Positions 7,608 through 14,856 of a stretch of DNA of 15,974 bases are shown here, one piece after another. The stretch spans positions 1 to 15,974 of the forward strand of contig JAGXRS010000015.1 in NCBI GenBank assembly GCA_018335615.1. Reading direction: 5' to 3'. Both the position numbers and the translations under genes were made by a program. Below the pieces are notes generated by a model that did not search any database, was not told the origin of the DNA, and saw only the letters and a list, made by a program, of their open reading frames with translations. Source of the stretch: Hydrogenophaga sp. GTDB taxonomy: Bacteria > Pseudomonadota > Gammaproteobacteria > Burkholderiales > Burkholderiaceae_C. The first letter of the stretch is position 1. Each line of letters begins with the position of its first letter.

Positions 7608-8432
7608 ATGAACGCAACCGCCATCTCCGTCCCCGTTGCCAAGCCGCCCGTTTCCGCTTCCGCTGCCGCCACCCCTCCCAAGGCGGCGCTGGAGGTGCGC
7701 AACCTGAACTTTTTCTACGGCAAGTTCCAGGGCCTGAAAAACGTCAACATCGACATTGCCGAGCGAAAGGTCACCGCCTTCATCGGCCCCTCGGGCTGTG
7801 GCAAGTCCACTCTGCTGCGCACGCTCAACCGCATGTACAGCCTCTACCCGGGCCAGCGGGCGGAAGGCGAAATCAACTTCTACGGTCAGAACATCCTCGA
7901 TCCCAAGCAGGATCTGAACCTGCTGCGCGCCCGCATCGGCATGGTGTTCCAGAAACCCACGCCGTTTCCGATGACCATCTACGACAACATCTCATTTGGC
8001 GTGAAGCTCTACGAGAACCTGAGCAAGAGCGACATGGACGAGCGGGTGGAATGGGCGCTCACCAAGGCCGCGCTGTGGAAGGAGGTGAAGGACAAGCTGG
8101 GTCAAAATGGCATGAGTCTGTCGGGTGGCCAGCAACAGCGCCTGTGCATCGCCCGCAGCGTGGCGGTGAAGCCGTCGGTGCTGCTGCTGGACGAGCCCAC
8201 CTCGGCGCTGGACCCGATTTCCACCGGCAAGGTGGAGGAACTGGTGCACGAACTCAAGAGCGAGTACACGATTGCCATCGTCACCCACAACATGCAGCAG
8301 GCCGCCCGCTGCAGCGACTACACCGCCTACATGTACCTGGGTGAGCTGATCGAATTCGGGTCCACCCAGCAGATATTCTTCAAGCCCAGCCGAACCGAGA
8401 CCGAGGACTACATCACCGGCCGTTTTGGCTGA
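7608..8432 (+). CDS. pstB: Phosphate ABC transporter ATP-binding protein PstB
   Basis: This 274-residue protein is the cytoplasmic ATPase that powers PstCA. Walker A is GPSGCGKST (residues 60-68), the Q-loop lies in VFQKPTPFPMTIYDN, the ABC signature is LSGGQQQRL (171 onward), Walker B is LLLDEP with Asp195 and Glu196, and the H-loop is His227 in VTHNMQQA. The Q-loop sequence and the C-terminal end TEDYITGRFG are characteristic of PstB. About 25 variable residues (rich in Ala, Pro, Ser) precede the domain. An alternative GTG at 7575 overlaps the end of pstA and would add 11 residues; neither start has a strong ribosome binding site, so the exact start is uncertain. phoU begins 40 nt after the stop. 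Confidence 0.95.
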   Translation: MNATAISVPVAKPPVSASAAATPPKAALEVRNLNFFYGKFQGLKNVNIDIAERKVTAFIGPSGCGKSTLLRTLNRMYSLYPGQRAEGEINFYGQNILDPKQDLNLLRARIGMVFQKPTPFPMTIYDNISFGVKLYENLSKSDMDERVEWALTKAALWKEVKDKLGQNGMSLSGGQQQRLCIARSVAVKPSVLLLDEPTSALDPISTGKVEELVHELKSEYTIAIVTHNMQQAARCSDYTAYMYLGELIEFGSTQQIFFKPSRTETEDYITGRFG

Positions 8433-8472
8433 TGAACACCTCGCCTCCCCACTTTGCGAACCGGGAAATGCC

Positions 8473-9174
8473 ATGAGCGACAAACACATCTCCAGCCAGT
8501 TCGATGTCGAACTGAATTCAATCTCCACCCAGGTCCTCGAGATGGGCGGGCTGGTGGAAGCACAGTTGCACCAGGCGGTGTACGCCTTGATTCACCTGAG
8601 CCTGGAAGCCGCGGACCAGGTGCTGGAAAACGAGGTCCGCATCAACCAGATGGAGGTGCAGATCGACCACGAGATCATCTCCACCATCGGGCGGCGCCAA
8701 CCCACCGCGCGCGACCTGCGTTTCCTGATGGCCATCTCGCGCACCACGCAGAACCTGGAGCGCGCCGGCGACGAGGTGGCGCGCATGGCCCGCATGGCCA
8801 AGTCCATCATTGAGGGCGGCTCGCCCCGCAGCCTGCCCAGCCACGAGCTGCGGGTGGCGGCCGACCTGGCCGCTGCGCTGCTGCGCAAGACGCTCGATTC
8901 CTTTGCCCGCCTGGACACCAGCATGGCGGTGTCCATCATTCGGGACGACGACGAGATCGACCAGGAGTACAACGGCTTCCTGCGCAAGCTCATCACCTAC
9001 ATGATGGAAGACCCCCGCACCATTTCCACCAGCCTGGACCTGCTGTTCCTGGCCAAGTCCATCGAGCGCGTGGGCGACCACGCCAAGAACATCGCCGAGC
9101 AGATCATCTTCGTGGTGAAAGGCGAGGACGTGCGCCACACGTCCAAGGACAAAGTGGCCTCGGTGATCCGATGA
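8473..9174 (+). CDS. phoU: Phosphate signalling protein PhoU
   Basis: This 233-residue helical protein links the Pst transporter to PhoR, keeping the Pho regulon off when phosphate is plentiful. It shows the family's internal duplication of a three-helix bundle. Each half carries the metal-binding type signature: NLERAGDEVARMAR in the first half and SIERVGDHAKNIAEQI in the second. Length is close to the usual 230-240 residues. Start 8473 is preceded by GGGAAATGCC and matches the typical beginning MSDKHISSQFD; an in-frame ATG at 8425 overlaps pstB and adds 16 unrelated residues. phoB starts 52 nt downstream in the same direction. Confidence 0.95.
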   Translation: MSDKHISSQFDVELNSISTQVLEMGGLVEAQLHQAVYALIHLSLEAADQVLENEVRINQMEVQIDHEIISTIGRRQPTARDLRFLMAISRTTQNLERAGDEVARMARMAKSIIEGGSPRSLPSHELRVAADLAAALLRKTLDSFARLDTSMAVSIIRDDDEIDQEYNGFLRKLITYMMEDPRTISTSLDLLFLAKSIERVGDHAKNIAEQIIFVVKGEDVRHTSKDKVASVIR

Positions 9175-9226
9175 CGAGGGCGTGGACCTTGACATGGGCA
9201 TGGGCACGGTCTGAGAAGGGCGCCGC

Positions 9227-9955
9227 ATGAGACACCTTCCCCGCATCCTGGTGGTGGAGGACGAACCGTCCATCGCCGAGCTGATTGCCGTGAACCTGCG
9301 GCACAACGGCTTTGCACCGACCGTGGTGTTCGACGGCGTCGCCGCCCAGCGCGAGATGGACGCCGTGCTGCCCGACGCCATCCTGCTCGACTGGATGCTG
9401 CCCGGCGAGAGCGGCGCCACGCTGGCGCGGCGCTGGCGCAAGGCCGAGCGCACCCGGTCGGTGCCCATCCTCATGCTGACCGCGCGCAGCGACGAGTCCG
9501 ACAAGGTGCAGGGGCTCGACGCCGGCGCAGACGACTACATCACCAAGCCGTTCTCCACCCAGGAGTTGCTCGCCCGCATCCGCGCGGTGCTGCGCCGGCG
9601 CAGCCCGGAAATCTCCAGCGATTCGGTGCAGGTGGGGGAGCTGGCGCTCAACGTGGCCACGCACCGCGCCACCTACCGTGGCGCCGAACTGCGCCTGGGG
9701 CCGACCGAATTCAAGCTGCTGCACTACCTGATGAAGCACGCCGAGCGGGTGCACACCCGTGGTACGCTGCTCGACAAGATCTGGGGGGACCACGTCTATA
9801 TCGAGGAGCGAACGGTGGATGTGCATGTGAAACGGTTGAGGGAGTCGCTGGGCGAGGCCGCCGCCATGGTGGAAACCGTGCGCGGTGCGGGCTACCGGCT
9901 GTCTGGCATGGGTATGGCCGCGCGCAGCGCAGACCCCGACAGCGCCCAGGCATGA
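9227..9955 (+). CDS. phoB: Phosphate regulon response regulator PhoB (OmpR/PhoB family)
   Basis: This 242-residue protein is a response regulator that binds Pho boxes when phosphorylated by PhoR. The receiver domain (about 1-125) has the acidic pair Glu11-Asp12, the phosphoacceptor Asp55 in LLDWMLPG, Thr85 in LMLTARS and Lys107 in YITKPFS. The DNA-binding winged helix (about 140-235) includes LGPTEFKLLHYLMKH, the recognition region ERTVDVHVKRLRESLG and the wing VRGAGYRL. The start has AAGG at about 9216-9219. Its stop overlaps the phoR start as ATGA, which usually indicates translational coupling. Placement directly behind phoU makes this an eight-gene-style pst-pho operon, in contrast to E. 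coli, where phoBR is a separate operon. The two Pho boxes reported here are its likely targets. Confidence 0.96.
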   Translation: MRHLPRILVVEDEPSIAELIAVNLRHNGFAPTVVFDGVAAQREMDAVLPDAILLDWMLPGESGATLARRWRKAERTRSVPILMLTARSDESDKVQGLDAGADDYITKPFSTQELLARIRAVLRRRSPEISSDSVQVGELALNVATHRATYRGAELRLGPTEFKLLHYLMKHAERVHTRGTLLDKIWGDHVYIEERTVDVHVKRLRESLGEAAAMVETVRGAGYRLSGMGMAARSADPDSAQA

Positions 9956-11271
9956 TCCGCAGGGCCATCGAACTGTTGCTGCTCATGCTCGGCGGCGCTG
10001 TGTGGGGCTGGGCGCACGAATCCGCCCACTGGACGCTGGCCGGCGCCGTGCTGGGCGGCCTGATCTGGGTGGCGTTTGACAGCCTGCGCGCCCAGCGTGT
10101 GTTGCGCTGGCTCAACAAGGCCGACGGCGAGCGTTCGCCCGACGTGGCTGGTTTCTGGGGCGATGTGGCCGACCGGTGCCGCAAACACATCCGCAAACTC
10201 GACAAGAAGGCACAGAACAGCGAGGCGCGGCTGGAGGACTTCCTGGCCGCCATCCAAGCCTCGCCCAATGGCGTGGTGCTGCTGGACGCTGCGGGGCGCA
10301 TTGAATGGTCGAACCTCACCGCGGCGAGCCACCTGGGTTTCGTTAACGAGCGTGACCTGGGGCAGTATGTGCGCAACCTGGTGCGCGCGCCTGCCTTTGT
10401 GGCCTACCTGTCACAGGGCGACTTCCGGCAGGAAATCCAGATCGATGGCCCCGGCCCGCGACCCTCCCAGCCCAGCAAGATTTCGCTGCAGATCCACCCC
10501 TATGGCAAGAAGCGCAAGCTCATGCTCACGCGCGACGTCACCGCCGTGCAGCTGGCCGAGACCATGCGCCGCGATTTTGTGGCCAACGTCTCGCACGAAA
10601 TCCGCACCCCGCTGACGGTGCTCAGCGGTTTTGTGGAAACGATGCAGAGCATCCCGCTGGAAGAGGGCGATCGCCATCACTACCTCGGGCTCATGAGCCA
10701 GCAGGCGCACCGCATGCAGACCCTGGTGAGCGATCTGCTCACGCTCTCGCGCCTTGAGGGCAGTCCGGCTCCCGGTCCGGGCGAATGGATCGACAGCGAG
10801 GAGCTGCTCACCCATGTGCTGCAGGAAGCCCAGGGCCTGAGCCACGCGCTGGTGCGCCCTCCGCACCACATACAGGCCCTGGCGGGGCCTGCCATCTGGG
10901 TGTCAGGGGTCAAGACCGAGTTGCTCAGCGCCATGTCCAATTTGCTGAGCAATGCGGTGCGCTACACACCCGGCGGCGGACGCATCGAAGCCGGCTGGCG
11001 CCTGCGCGCAGAGGGCGGCGGTGAGTTCTTCGTGACCGACACCGGCCCCGGCATCGCGCCCGATCACCTGCCCCGGCTGACCGAGCGCTTCTACCGCGTG
11101 GACCGCAGCCGCTCCAGGGAAACCGGCGGCACCGGTCTGGGCCTGGCCATCGTGAAGCACGTGGCCCAGCGCCACGGCGGGCAGGTGGAGGTGCAGAGCA
11201 CGGTGGGTGAAGGCTCCACCTTCCTCATCGTCCTGCCGGCCGCCCGGGTGCGTGAACGCGTCACGGGCTGA
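9952..11271 (+). CDS. phoR: Phosphate regulon sensor histidine kinase PhoR
   Basis: This 439-residue inner-membrane histidine kinase is the partner of PhoB. Two hydrophobic segments near the N-terminus (about residues 6-19 and 27-43) flank only a few residues, so it has almost no periplasmic sensor, as in other PhoR proteins. A charged linker and a PAS-like domain follow (about 92-200, with ASPNGVVLLDAAGRIEW). The dimerisation and phosphoacceptor domain has His215 in NVSHEIRTPLTVL. The ATPase domain has the N box (Asn330 and Asn334, SNLLSNAVRYTP), DTGPGIA (363-369) and GTGLGLAI (393-400). The start overlaps the phoB stop by 4 nt. It is the last gene of the operon. The 123 nt after it hold only a weak 6-bp hairpin (11268-11294) without a T-run, so I do not call a terminator. 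Confidence 0.95.
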   Translation: MIRRAIELLLLMLGGAVWGWAHESAHWTLAGAVLGGLIWVAFDSLRAQRVLRWLNKADGERSPDVAGFWGDVADRCRKHIRKLDKKAQNSEARLEDFLAAIQASPNGVVLLDAAGRIEWSNLTAASHLGFVNERDLGQYVRNLVRAPAFVAYLSQGDFRQEIQIDGPGPRPSQPSKISLQIHPYGKKRKLMLTRDVTAVQLAETMRRDFVANVSHEIRTPLTVLSGFVETMQSIPLEEGDRHHYLGLMSQQAHRMQTLVSDLLTLSRLEGSPAPGPGEWIDSEELLTHVLQEAQGLSHALVRPPHHIQALAGPAIWVSGVKTELLSAMSNLLSNAVRYTPGGGRIEAGWRLRAEGGGEFFVTDTGPGIAPDHLPRLTERFYRVDRSRSRETGGTGLGLAIVKHVAQRHGGQVEVQSTVGEGSTFLIVLPAARVRERVTG

Positions 11272-11394
11272 GCAGGCGGGCCTTTTCGGCTCAGGCGAAG
11301 GGTCGTTCGAGGTTGTCCGATGCTGCGTGCAGCAGGACAAGGCCCTCCGGCAGCCCTCCGACAGCACACTGACGCATCCTGTGCGCCGATGCCT

Positions 11395-11665
11395 TCAGCC
11401 TGGGTTCAGGGCCTTGAGCGCGTCCACGTCGCAGACCATGCGCCGGAAATGGGCGTCGGGCTGAAGGGCCTGGGCCGCCTCCAGCCTTCTCTCCACAGGC
11501 AGCTTCAGACCGATCACCCAGAACGCCCGCTGTTGACTGGACAGTTGCTGGCGCAAGCGGGAAAACGTCTCCACACCGGTGGCATCGATGTGGTTGATGG
11601 ACTGGGCAAACAGCAGCACGCGCTGGGCACACAACTGCGCATGGGCGTTGGCCCGCTCATTGGCA
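11395..11665 (-). pseudogene. Truncated C-terminal STAS domain of a SulP-type anion transporter
   Basis: The open frame encodes about 90 residues resembling the end of a SulP-family sulfate/anion transporter. The STAS domain core is VLLFAQSINHIDATGVETFSRL, followed by the second strand and helix (AFWVIGLKLPVERRL) and a natural stop. All the membrane-spanning part (normally about 400 residues) and the first STAS strand are missing. Upstream of about 11665 the frame continues to 11745, but the sequence no longer looks like the family. It faces phoR tail to tail. Its 5' end abuts the LysR remnant on the other strand. I read it as the surviving tail of a gene cut by a deletion or insertion; the identification rests on recognition of the STAS pattern only. 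Confidence 0.55.
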
Positions 11666-11723
11666 TGGCCTTGATGCGGGCCAATCAAGCCCCAGCATTG
11701 AAGAGCTCGGTGAGTGCGAGTGG

Positions 11724-12104
11724 ATGAATGTGGGCGCGGCGTCACCTTTTCAGAATGCCGAACTCGACATGCTGCATCGCAGCGGCATCAAGCGCATGCG
11801 CACCCATTTCGTCACAGCGAATGATGCGGTGATCTTGCTGAAGACCCTGTCCAAAGGTCGTCATTTGGCCGTGTTGCCCCGCTTGCCTGTGATCTTGCTT
11901 CGCGATGAATACCCGATGGTGGAAATACGGCCCCCCGCAGGCACTGCCCGACGCGATCTCTTTATCTGGAGCCGGTCACCACTTGCCCATGAGCACGCCT
12001 TGGAAGCCATGCGGGAAATACTCAAAGAGACGCTGCAAAAATTGACCAGGGTCGACGCGGCGTCCGAAAGGGCGCTTGCCATTTCGCAGTTGCCCAGGCA
12101 ATAG
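11724..12104 (+). pseudogene. C-terminal fragment of a LysR-type transcriptional regulator
   Basis: The frame reads as the end of a LysR effector-binding domain: FVTANDAVILLKTLSKGRH, LAVLPRLPVILLRDEYPMVEI, and RRDLFIWSRSPLAHEHALEA. This is the usual order of the last strand-helix units before the C-terminus. Homology seems to run from about 11735 to about 12030. The N-terminal winged helix and the first half of the effector domain are absent, and a stop in this frame lies just upstream of the ATG, so the piece cannot be a working regulator. It begins about 60 nt from where the STAS-domain homology ends on the opposite strand, marking a junction between two unrelated gene remnants. Confidence 0.6.
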
Positions 12105-12513
12105 ACCAGGCGAGGAGGACACGGGGTCCCGTCCAGCCGCATGGCGCGCATTTGCTGCTCAGCAAGGGCAAGGGTGCTCAGCGTGGACGTGCGTTTTTGA
12201 GCAGCGGCGATCCTGGGTTCCGCACGCCTCCTTGGGTTCTGGGCAGGCCCATTTCCTCGAGAAGAGGGCAGTGGGGCCAGCGTCGCATCAGCCTCACACA
12301 AGGTTCGCGAGCCCCTGCGTTCGCAAGGCGCTGGAGCATCGGTGCAGGCCCGGGTGGCGTAAAGCGATTTCGTGGTCACACGCCTGGCACAACCGTGAGC
12401 GCAGCCTTCAACCGATTTGTGCGGTCACCGGCAACACCGATGCCAATTAAAGCGTAACTTACATCACTTCAATATCTCGCCTCGACACTGTGAACACGCC
12501 GGGATAAAACGCG
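12105..12513. other. No supported gene between the LysR remnant and the recombinase-like gene
   Basis: Several frames stay open for 80-170 codons on both strands, as expected in GC-rich DNA. None has a convincing ribosome binding site, recognisable domain or domain-like residue pattern. The composition becomes more AT-rich from about 12440. It is probably decayed sequence plus the promoter region of the downstream gene. Confidence 0.5.
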
Positions 12514-12515
12514 TT

Positions 12516-12547
12516 GCCCTCTGTGGCACGATGTTTTCATAGAGGGC
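12516..12547. repeat. Inverted repeat with nested small hairpins before the recombinase-like gene
   Basis: GCCCTCT (12516-12522) and AGAGGGC (12541-12547) are a perfect 7-bp inverted repeat. The 18-nt interior itself contains two small self-complementary units, GTGGCAC (12523-12529) and ATGTTTTCAT (12531-12540), so the whole could fold as a three-way junction. It lies 63 nt before the preferred start of the recombinase-like gene. It could be an operator, a leader RNA structure or part of a recombination site; nothing in the sequence decides between these. Confidence 0.45.
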
Positions 12548-12609
12548 CTTTGAAAGAAGTTGATCTACCTTGTCCTTTTGATCAGACCGCTCAGACGAGC
12601 CAGCGCAAC

Positions 12610-13662
12610 ATGCAACAAACCCATCCACCGATCAGCGCCTCGGCGCATTTTGAACACTGGCTCGACAACCGGGACCGTCCAGGCGCGCGCCAACGTGAGC
12701 AGTTGACCCATGCCGCCGCCAAACCCTACCGTTACATCTGGACGGCCTGGGTCCAGTGGCTGACCAGTCCTCGGGTTCTCCCGAGCGGGGACACCACGCC
12801 ACCACTGGCCAGCTGTTGGACGCAAGCGCTGCCCGGCCACGTGATGCGCTATCTTGATCAGGGTGTCGAGGCCGCCGCGTCGGCACGGCGCGGCAAGACC
12901 GCGCCGATCAGCGAAATCACACGCCGGCGCTACTGGCGGGTGTTGCAGATGATCTACGCGCACGCAGTGAACCAGCACATCATCGAGATCAATCCCGTCA
13001 TGGCCGCGGCCGACGCCACGCCGCCGCCACAGGAAGATTCCGAAGGCCTGGTGCTGCTGGGGGCCCGTTGGCGAGCCGTTGCCCTGGCCATCCCGCGTGG
13101 CACATCGCGATGGGACCTGCGCGACCGAGCCATCCTCAATGTCCTCATGGATGTCGGCCTGACCATGGGCGAACTGGCGGAACTCAGGTTGGACCAGGTG
13201 GGTTACCACATGGTCCGGATCCCGGTCCACGTGGTCGGTTCGCGCGGCGCGCAGAACCGCGTGGTGATGCTGAGCAGCGATGCCAGCATCGAATTGCGCC
13301 GCTGGATTGACGAGCGCCTGCGCATCGAACTGCACCCGGCCACCGACCCCGGGTTGGTTTTCGTGACCAACCAGGGACGGCCCATGTCGGGCCGCACACT
13401 GTTCAGCCAGGTGTCAACCACGGTTGCCCGCGGCTTGCGAGAAGGCGGGTTCGCGCTGCCGTTGCACATCGGCCCCCAGGTGTTGCGCAACTCGCGGATT
13501 GTGATGTGGCTCAACGAGGGCATTCCCGTCGAGGAAGTCTGCCGGCGAGCGGGTATCAAGGACTACCGCAGCTTGCGAGGTCTGCGCCGTCACATCAATC
13601 CGGGCGTTTTCCCCGTCACCGTGCCACGGCAGCGGCGCGACTTGGAGCAAGACGTGAATTGA
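12610..13662 (+). CDS. Tyrosine recombinase-fold protein with degenerate active site
   Basis: This protein of about 350 residues has the overall plan of a tyrosine recombinase: an N-terminal SAM-like helical part (about 10-125, containing AAAKPYRYIWTAWVQWL and EITRRRYWRVLQMIYAHAV) and a C-terminal catalytic-fold part (about 165-330). The canonical positions are not kept. The first Arg site reads GLTMGELAEL instead of GLR.SEL; the beta-turn Lys site reads GSRGAQNRVVML; the H..R box reads QVLRNSR, keeping only Arg293; the LGH site reads AGI; and no Tyr sits about nine residues later. The closest Tyr is Tyr319 in KDYRSLRGL, which is out of register. The frame itself is intact, so this looks like a maintained non-catalytic or unusual family rather than decay. 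The start is uncertain: the frame stays open to a TTG at 12514, while ATG 12610 is preferred because the 12516-12547 structure lies before it. It converges on the KfrA-like gene with 41 nt between. Confidence 0.75.
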   Translation: MQQTHPPISASAHFEHWLDNRDRPGARQREQLTHAAAKPYRYIWTAWVQWLTSPRVLPSGDTTPPLASCWTQALPGHVMRYLDQGVEAAASARRGKTAPISEITRRRYWRVLQMIYAHAVNQHIIEINPVMAAADATPPPQEDSEGLVLLGARWRAVALAIPRGTSRWDLRDRAILNVLMDVGLTMGELAELRLDQVGYHMVRIPVHVVGSRGAQNRVVMLSSDASIELRRWIDERLRIELHPATDPGLVFVTNQGRPMSGRTLFSQVSTTVARGLREGGFALPLHIGPQVLRNSRIVMWLNEGIPVEEVCRRAGIKDYRSLRGLRRHINPGVFPVTVPRQRRDLEQDVN

Positions 13663-13703
13663 GCTTCTCGGGCGCCCGCCCCTGAAGAACCGCGGATACC
13701 AGC

Positions 13704-14804
13704 TCAGGCCCCTGTCTCCGTTGCCCTTTTGGATGCTCGCTTGACGGTGCCAGCGGCCACTTGATCGGTGATGTTATCTGCCGGCTCGGGACCCCGTGCT
13801 GTGGCACTGAGGCGCTCCAGCACACGGGCCATGACCTGTTCTTGCGCCGTGGCGGAGGAGCTGGCCGTCGCCAGCGCCACTTCCAGCTGTTGATTGGTCG
13901 TCAGCAGTCGATCCGCGTTCACTTTCAACTGCTCGTTCTCGGTGTGGAGCCGCAGGACGGCAGCCTCTTGCTCCACCAGGCGCCGGCCCAGCTCCTCGAT
14001 GCGCCTCTGTGCAAAACCAAGTTCATCCTTGAGCGGACGCAAACCCCGCATCTCTTCGTGGATGCGGTGCAAATCACCTTGGGCGCGCGACAAATCGCCC
14101 AGCAGCCGCGCGTTTTCCTGAAGGGTATGGACGGCCTCCTGCTGCTTGTGGGTCAGGGCGTCGTTCACGGTGCGCAACTCGGCCTGCAGGTACTGCACCT
14201 GCTGCTCGTGCTTGCGCAGATCTTGATCGCGCTGTTCCTTGACGGATTGCCGGAAATGCTCGATTGCCTGTCGCGCATGCTGGTGCTTTTCTTCCAAAGA
14301 GTGGCGATGGCGTTCTTCAGCCGCGATGCGCTCCTGCAAGTCAACCACCTGCTGGGCCAACTGCGTGCATTCCAGCGTCTTGCTGCGAAGCGCTTCGCTG
14401 GTTTTTCCATGCGCTGTTTTTTCATCGTTGAGCAACCGCTGGTGTTGCCCCAGTTGCTCGCGGGTGGACTGGGCCTCGGCTTTCAGAGCCGCGGCGGCTT
14501 GCTGGTGCTGGGTCAGCTGCTCTGCATGCCGGGCCTGCGCCGACATCACCCGTTCTTCCGCTTCCTCGTTGACCCGGGCGGCCAGGCGGCCCACCAGGTC
14601 CTGGATCGCTTCGCTGACGCCCACTCGGTTGCCGGTGGCCGGCCCTTCCTCTTCGCCGATTTCCTTCAGATAGCGATGAATCGTGCTCTTGGAGCCGGTG
14701 CCGAGCTCCTCGCGCACCGCATCGATCGACGGATGCCGCCCCGTGGCCAGCAATTTATTGCGAGCGCGCAGCACTTCAGATTTGTAAATGCCCGATCTGG
14801 CCAT
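13704..14804 (-). CDS. KfrA-like DNA-binding protein with long coiled coil
   Basis: This 366-residue protein has an N-terminal domain matching the KfrA N-terminal family: YKSEVLRARNKLLATG, then PSIDAVREELGTGSKS and TIHRYLKEIG, a helix-turn-helix within residues 8-50. From about residue 65 to 335 it is almost entirely charged heptad-like sequence rich in Glu, Gln, Arg, Ala and Leu, with no prolines for long stretches, predicting a long alpha-helical coiled coil. The tail is basic (VKRASKRATE). KfrA of IncP plasmids is an autoregulated DNA-binding protein thought to support plasmid stability; coiled-coil partners are also known in transposon cointegrate resolution (TnpT of Tn4651). The start has AGAGGTG just upstream. 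A perfect inverted repeat lies 24-52 nt before the ATG, the expected place for an autoregulatory operator. Function here is inferred from architecture. Confidence 0.85.
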   Translation of the reverse strand: MARSGIYKSEVLRARNKLLATGRHPSIDAVREELGTGSKSTIHRYLKEIGEEEGPATGNRVGVSEAIQDLVGRLAARVNEEAEERVMSAQARHAEQLTQHQQAAAALKAEAQSTREQLGQHQRLLNDEKTAHGKTSEALRSKTLECTQLAQQVVDLQERIAAEERHRHSLEEKHQHARQAIEHFRQSVKEQRDQDLRKHEQQVQYLQAELRTVNDALTHKQQEAVHTLQENARLLGDLSRAQGDLHRIHEEMRGLRPLKDELGFAQRRIEELGRRLVEQEAAVLRLHTENEQLKVNADRLLTTNQQLEVALATASSSATAQEQVMARVLERLSATARGPEPADNITDQVAAGTVKRASKRATETGA

Positions 14805-14823
14805 GGTTCACCTCTTTATTTCG

Positions 14824-14856
14824 TACCATAGTATGTACCATGATATTACATACTAT
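14824..14856. promoter_or_regulatory. Palindrome upstream of the KfrA-like gene, likely operator
   Basis: ATAGTATGTA (14828-14837) and TACATACTAT (14847-14856) are perfect 10-bp inverted repeats around a 9-nt centre. Overlapping this, GTACCATAGTAT (14824-14835) and GTACCATGATAT (14836-14847) are adjacent 12-bp imperfect direct repeats. The site sits 20-52 nt upstream of the KfrA-like ATG, in a short AT-rich tract within GC-rich DNA. Autoregulation by the KfrA-like protein is the simplest reading. A recombination core site for the neighbouring recombinase-fold protein is the alternative. Confidence 0.7.

Noticed and set aside
6710..7702. A 330-codon open frame on - opposite pstA
   Set aside because: Low-complexity Gln/His/Gly-rich shadow of a well-supported permease gene.
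11861..12379. A 172-codon open frame on - across the LysR remnant and the gap after it
   Set aside because: Half of it is antisense to the LysR fragment and the rest shows no domain or start signal.
13663..13703. Possible bidirectional terminator between the convergent pair
   Set aside because: GGGCGCCC is self-complementary without a loop, and neither strand has a following T-run.
13761..14831. A 356-codon open frame on + opposite the KfrA-like gene
   Set aside because: The antisense of a coiled-coil gene yields long Leu-rich frames; it ends in the palindrome and lacks a recognisable domain.
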